Part shown: in pieces, positions 63,477 to 64,000 of the stretch
How the letters are laid out: each line of letters begins with the position of its first letter
Numbering within the stretch: the stretch's first letter is position 1
NCBI RefSeq assembly: GCF_002355595.1
Contig: NZ_AP017422.1
Coordinates: 4,340,001 to 4,404,000 of the forward strand
DNA from: Filimonas lacunae
GTDB lineage: Bacteria; Bacteroidota; Bacteroidia; Chitinophagales; Chitinophagaceae
Direction of reading: 5' to 3'
DNA: 64,000 nt
Notes under the pieces: generated by a model
The model's database searches: none
What the model was told of the DNA's origin: nothing
The model's input: only the letters and a program-made list of their open reading frames with translations
Program-made: the position numbers and the translations under genes

Positions 63477-64000
63477 ATGAAAAAGATATTGCGCCTGCTG
63501 TTTATAGTGATTCTGTTGCTGGCGGGTGTGCTGTATTGGTTGTTATTTACCTCCGCTACCCGTTTTGACGAAAAAAGCAAATACGTACATGTATATGAGC
63601 AAAACACCGCTGAATCGGAGATGATGGAGCAGTTATCCGGTTCGTCGCTGGTAAATAATACAGGCCTTTTCCGCTTTGTAGCTTCCCGGCTGAATGTATG
63701 GAAGCGCATCAAACCCGGCCGTTTTGAAATTACCAAAGGACAAAGCCTGATGAGCATTGTGCGTATGCTGCGTAACAACAAGCAGGTGCCTTCCAAGCTG
63801 GTGATCAACAAATTAAGAGTACCGGAAGACCTGGCTAAACTGATAGGTAGAAATTTCCGTACTGATTCAGCCACTGCCATGCAGTTTTTAACCAATAAAG
63901 ATTCCCTGCAAAAGCTGGGTGTAGATAGTGATAGCTGGCTAACCCTGGTTATTCCCGACACTTATATCATGAACTGGAACACTTCTACCTTTAAAATACT
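63477..64000 (+). CDS. mltG: Endolytic transglycosylase MltG, 3' end beyond the window
   Basis: The frame is open from an ATG at 63477 to the window end, giving 174 residues. It has an N-terminal membrane helix (about 3-25), a linker and a region with LNVWKRIKPGRFEITKGQSL and MSIVRMLRNNKQVPSKL, matching the LysM-like part of MltG/YceG. The catalytic part, with its glutamate, starts near IPDTYIMNW at the edge. MltG cuts nascent peptidoglycan strands and sets their length. Confidence 0.9.
   Translation, partial: MKKILRLLFIVILLLAGVLYWLLFTSATRFDEKSKYVHVYEQNTAESEMMEQLSGSSLVNNTGLFRFVASRLNVWKRIKPGRFEITKGQSLMSIVRMLRNNKQVPSKLVINKLRVPEDLAKLIGRNFRTDSATAMQFLTNKDSLQKLGVDSDSWLTLVIPDTYIMNWNTSTFKI

Overview
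The window reads as chromosomal DNA of a Bacteroidota bacterium, most likely family Chitinophagaceae (Chitinophaga/Niastella/Filimonas-like; the genus is inference). The support is SusC/SusD pairs with STN-type transducers, FecR anti-sigma factors, LytS/LytTR pairs, many TonB-dependent outer-membrane proteins, DUF3078 and PorT-type barrels, the miaB - sigma-54 regulator - lptE - TPR protein - secG - mltG order, and promoters fitting the Bacteroidota TTTG-N20-TAnnTTTG pattern. No rRNA, tRNA, phage, insertion sequence or CRISPR array was seen.

Layout. 1-840: truncated DUF4450 protein. 1216-3673: LytS/LytTR two-component pair with a PorT-like barrel. 3844-12008: ECF sigma - FecR - SusC(STN) - SusD - TlpA-like thioredoxin, a signal-transducing nutrient-uptake operon with no glycosidase. 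12107-15516: two histidine kinases without receivers. 15834-22304: small accessory genes, including an autoregulated ArsR-SRPBCC-YdeI operon and a Cys-rich DUF6660 protein with a TonB receptor. 22415-24883: phosphoenolpyruvate synthase. 25168-28287: a GDSL hydrolase and a GH28 pectinase flank about 0.7 kb of noncoding DNA built of 84-bp tandem repeats, palindromes and inverted copies.

28397-36033 is a vitamin B12 uptake locus: a cobalamin riboswitch precedes a BtuB-like receptor, a BtuG-like beta-propeller lipoprotein, and a DUF4465 lipoprotein placed between two paralogous PKD-like lipoproteins. 36121-44808 is a same-strand run of two alpha/beta hydrolases, a metallo-beta-lactamase-fold protein with altered metal ligands, an alginate-export-type porin, a TPR histidine kinase and a sigma-54 response regulator. 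A divergent glyoxalase-family gene faces it across a palindromic operator.

45432-49928 is an ECF sigma - zinc-finger anti-sigma - two small membrane proteins - TonB-type barrel operon. 50050-51754 is a second LytS/LytTR pair. 51882-55984 holds an M23 peptidase convergent with another TonB-type barrel. 56035-64000 carries housekeeping and envelope genes: DUF3078, miaB, a sigma-54 activator, lptE, a long Pro/Ala/Thr/Glu-rich TPR protein, secG and the start of mltG.

The signal least explained by known gene families is the repeat array at 26163-26723. Its 84-bp units contain inverted repeats whose arms change in step from copy to copy, which points to selection on a folded DNA or RNA form. The most coherent gene system is the B12 locus. 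The hydrolase/porin/two-component run is the best candidate for an undescribed gene cluster.
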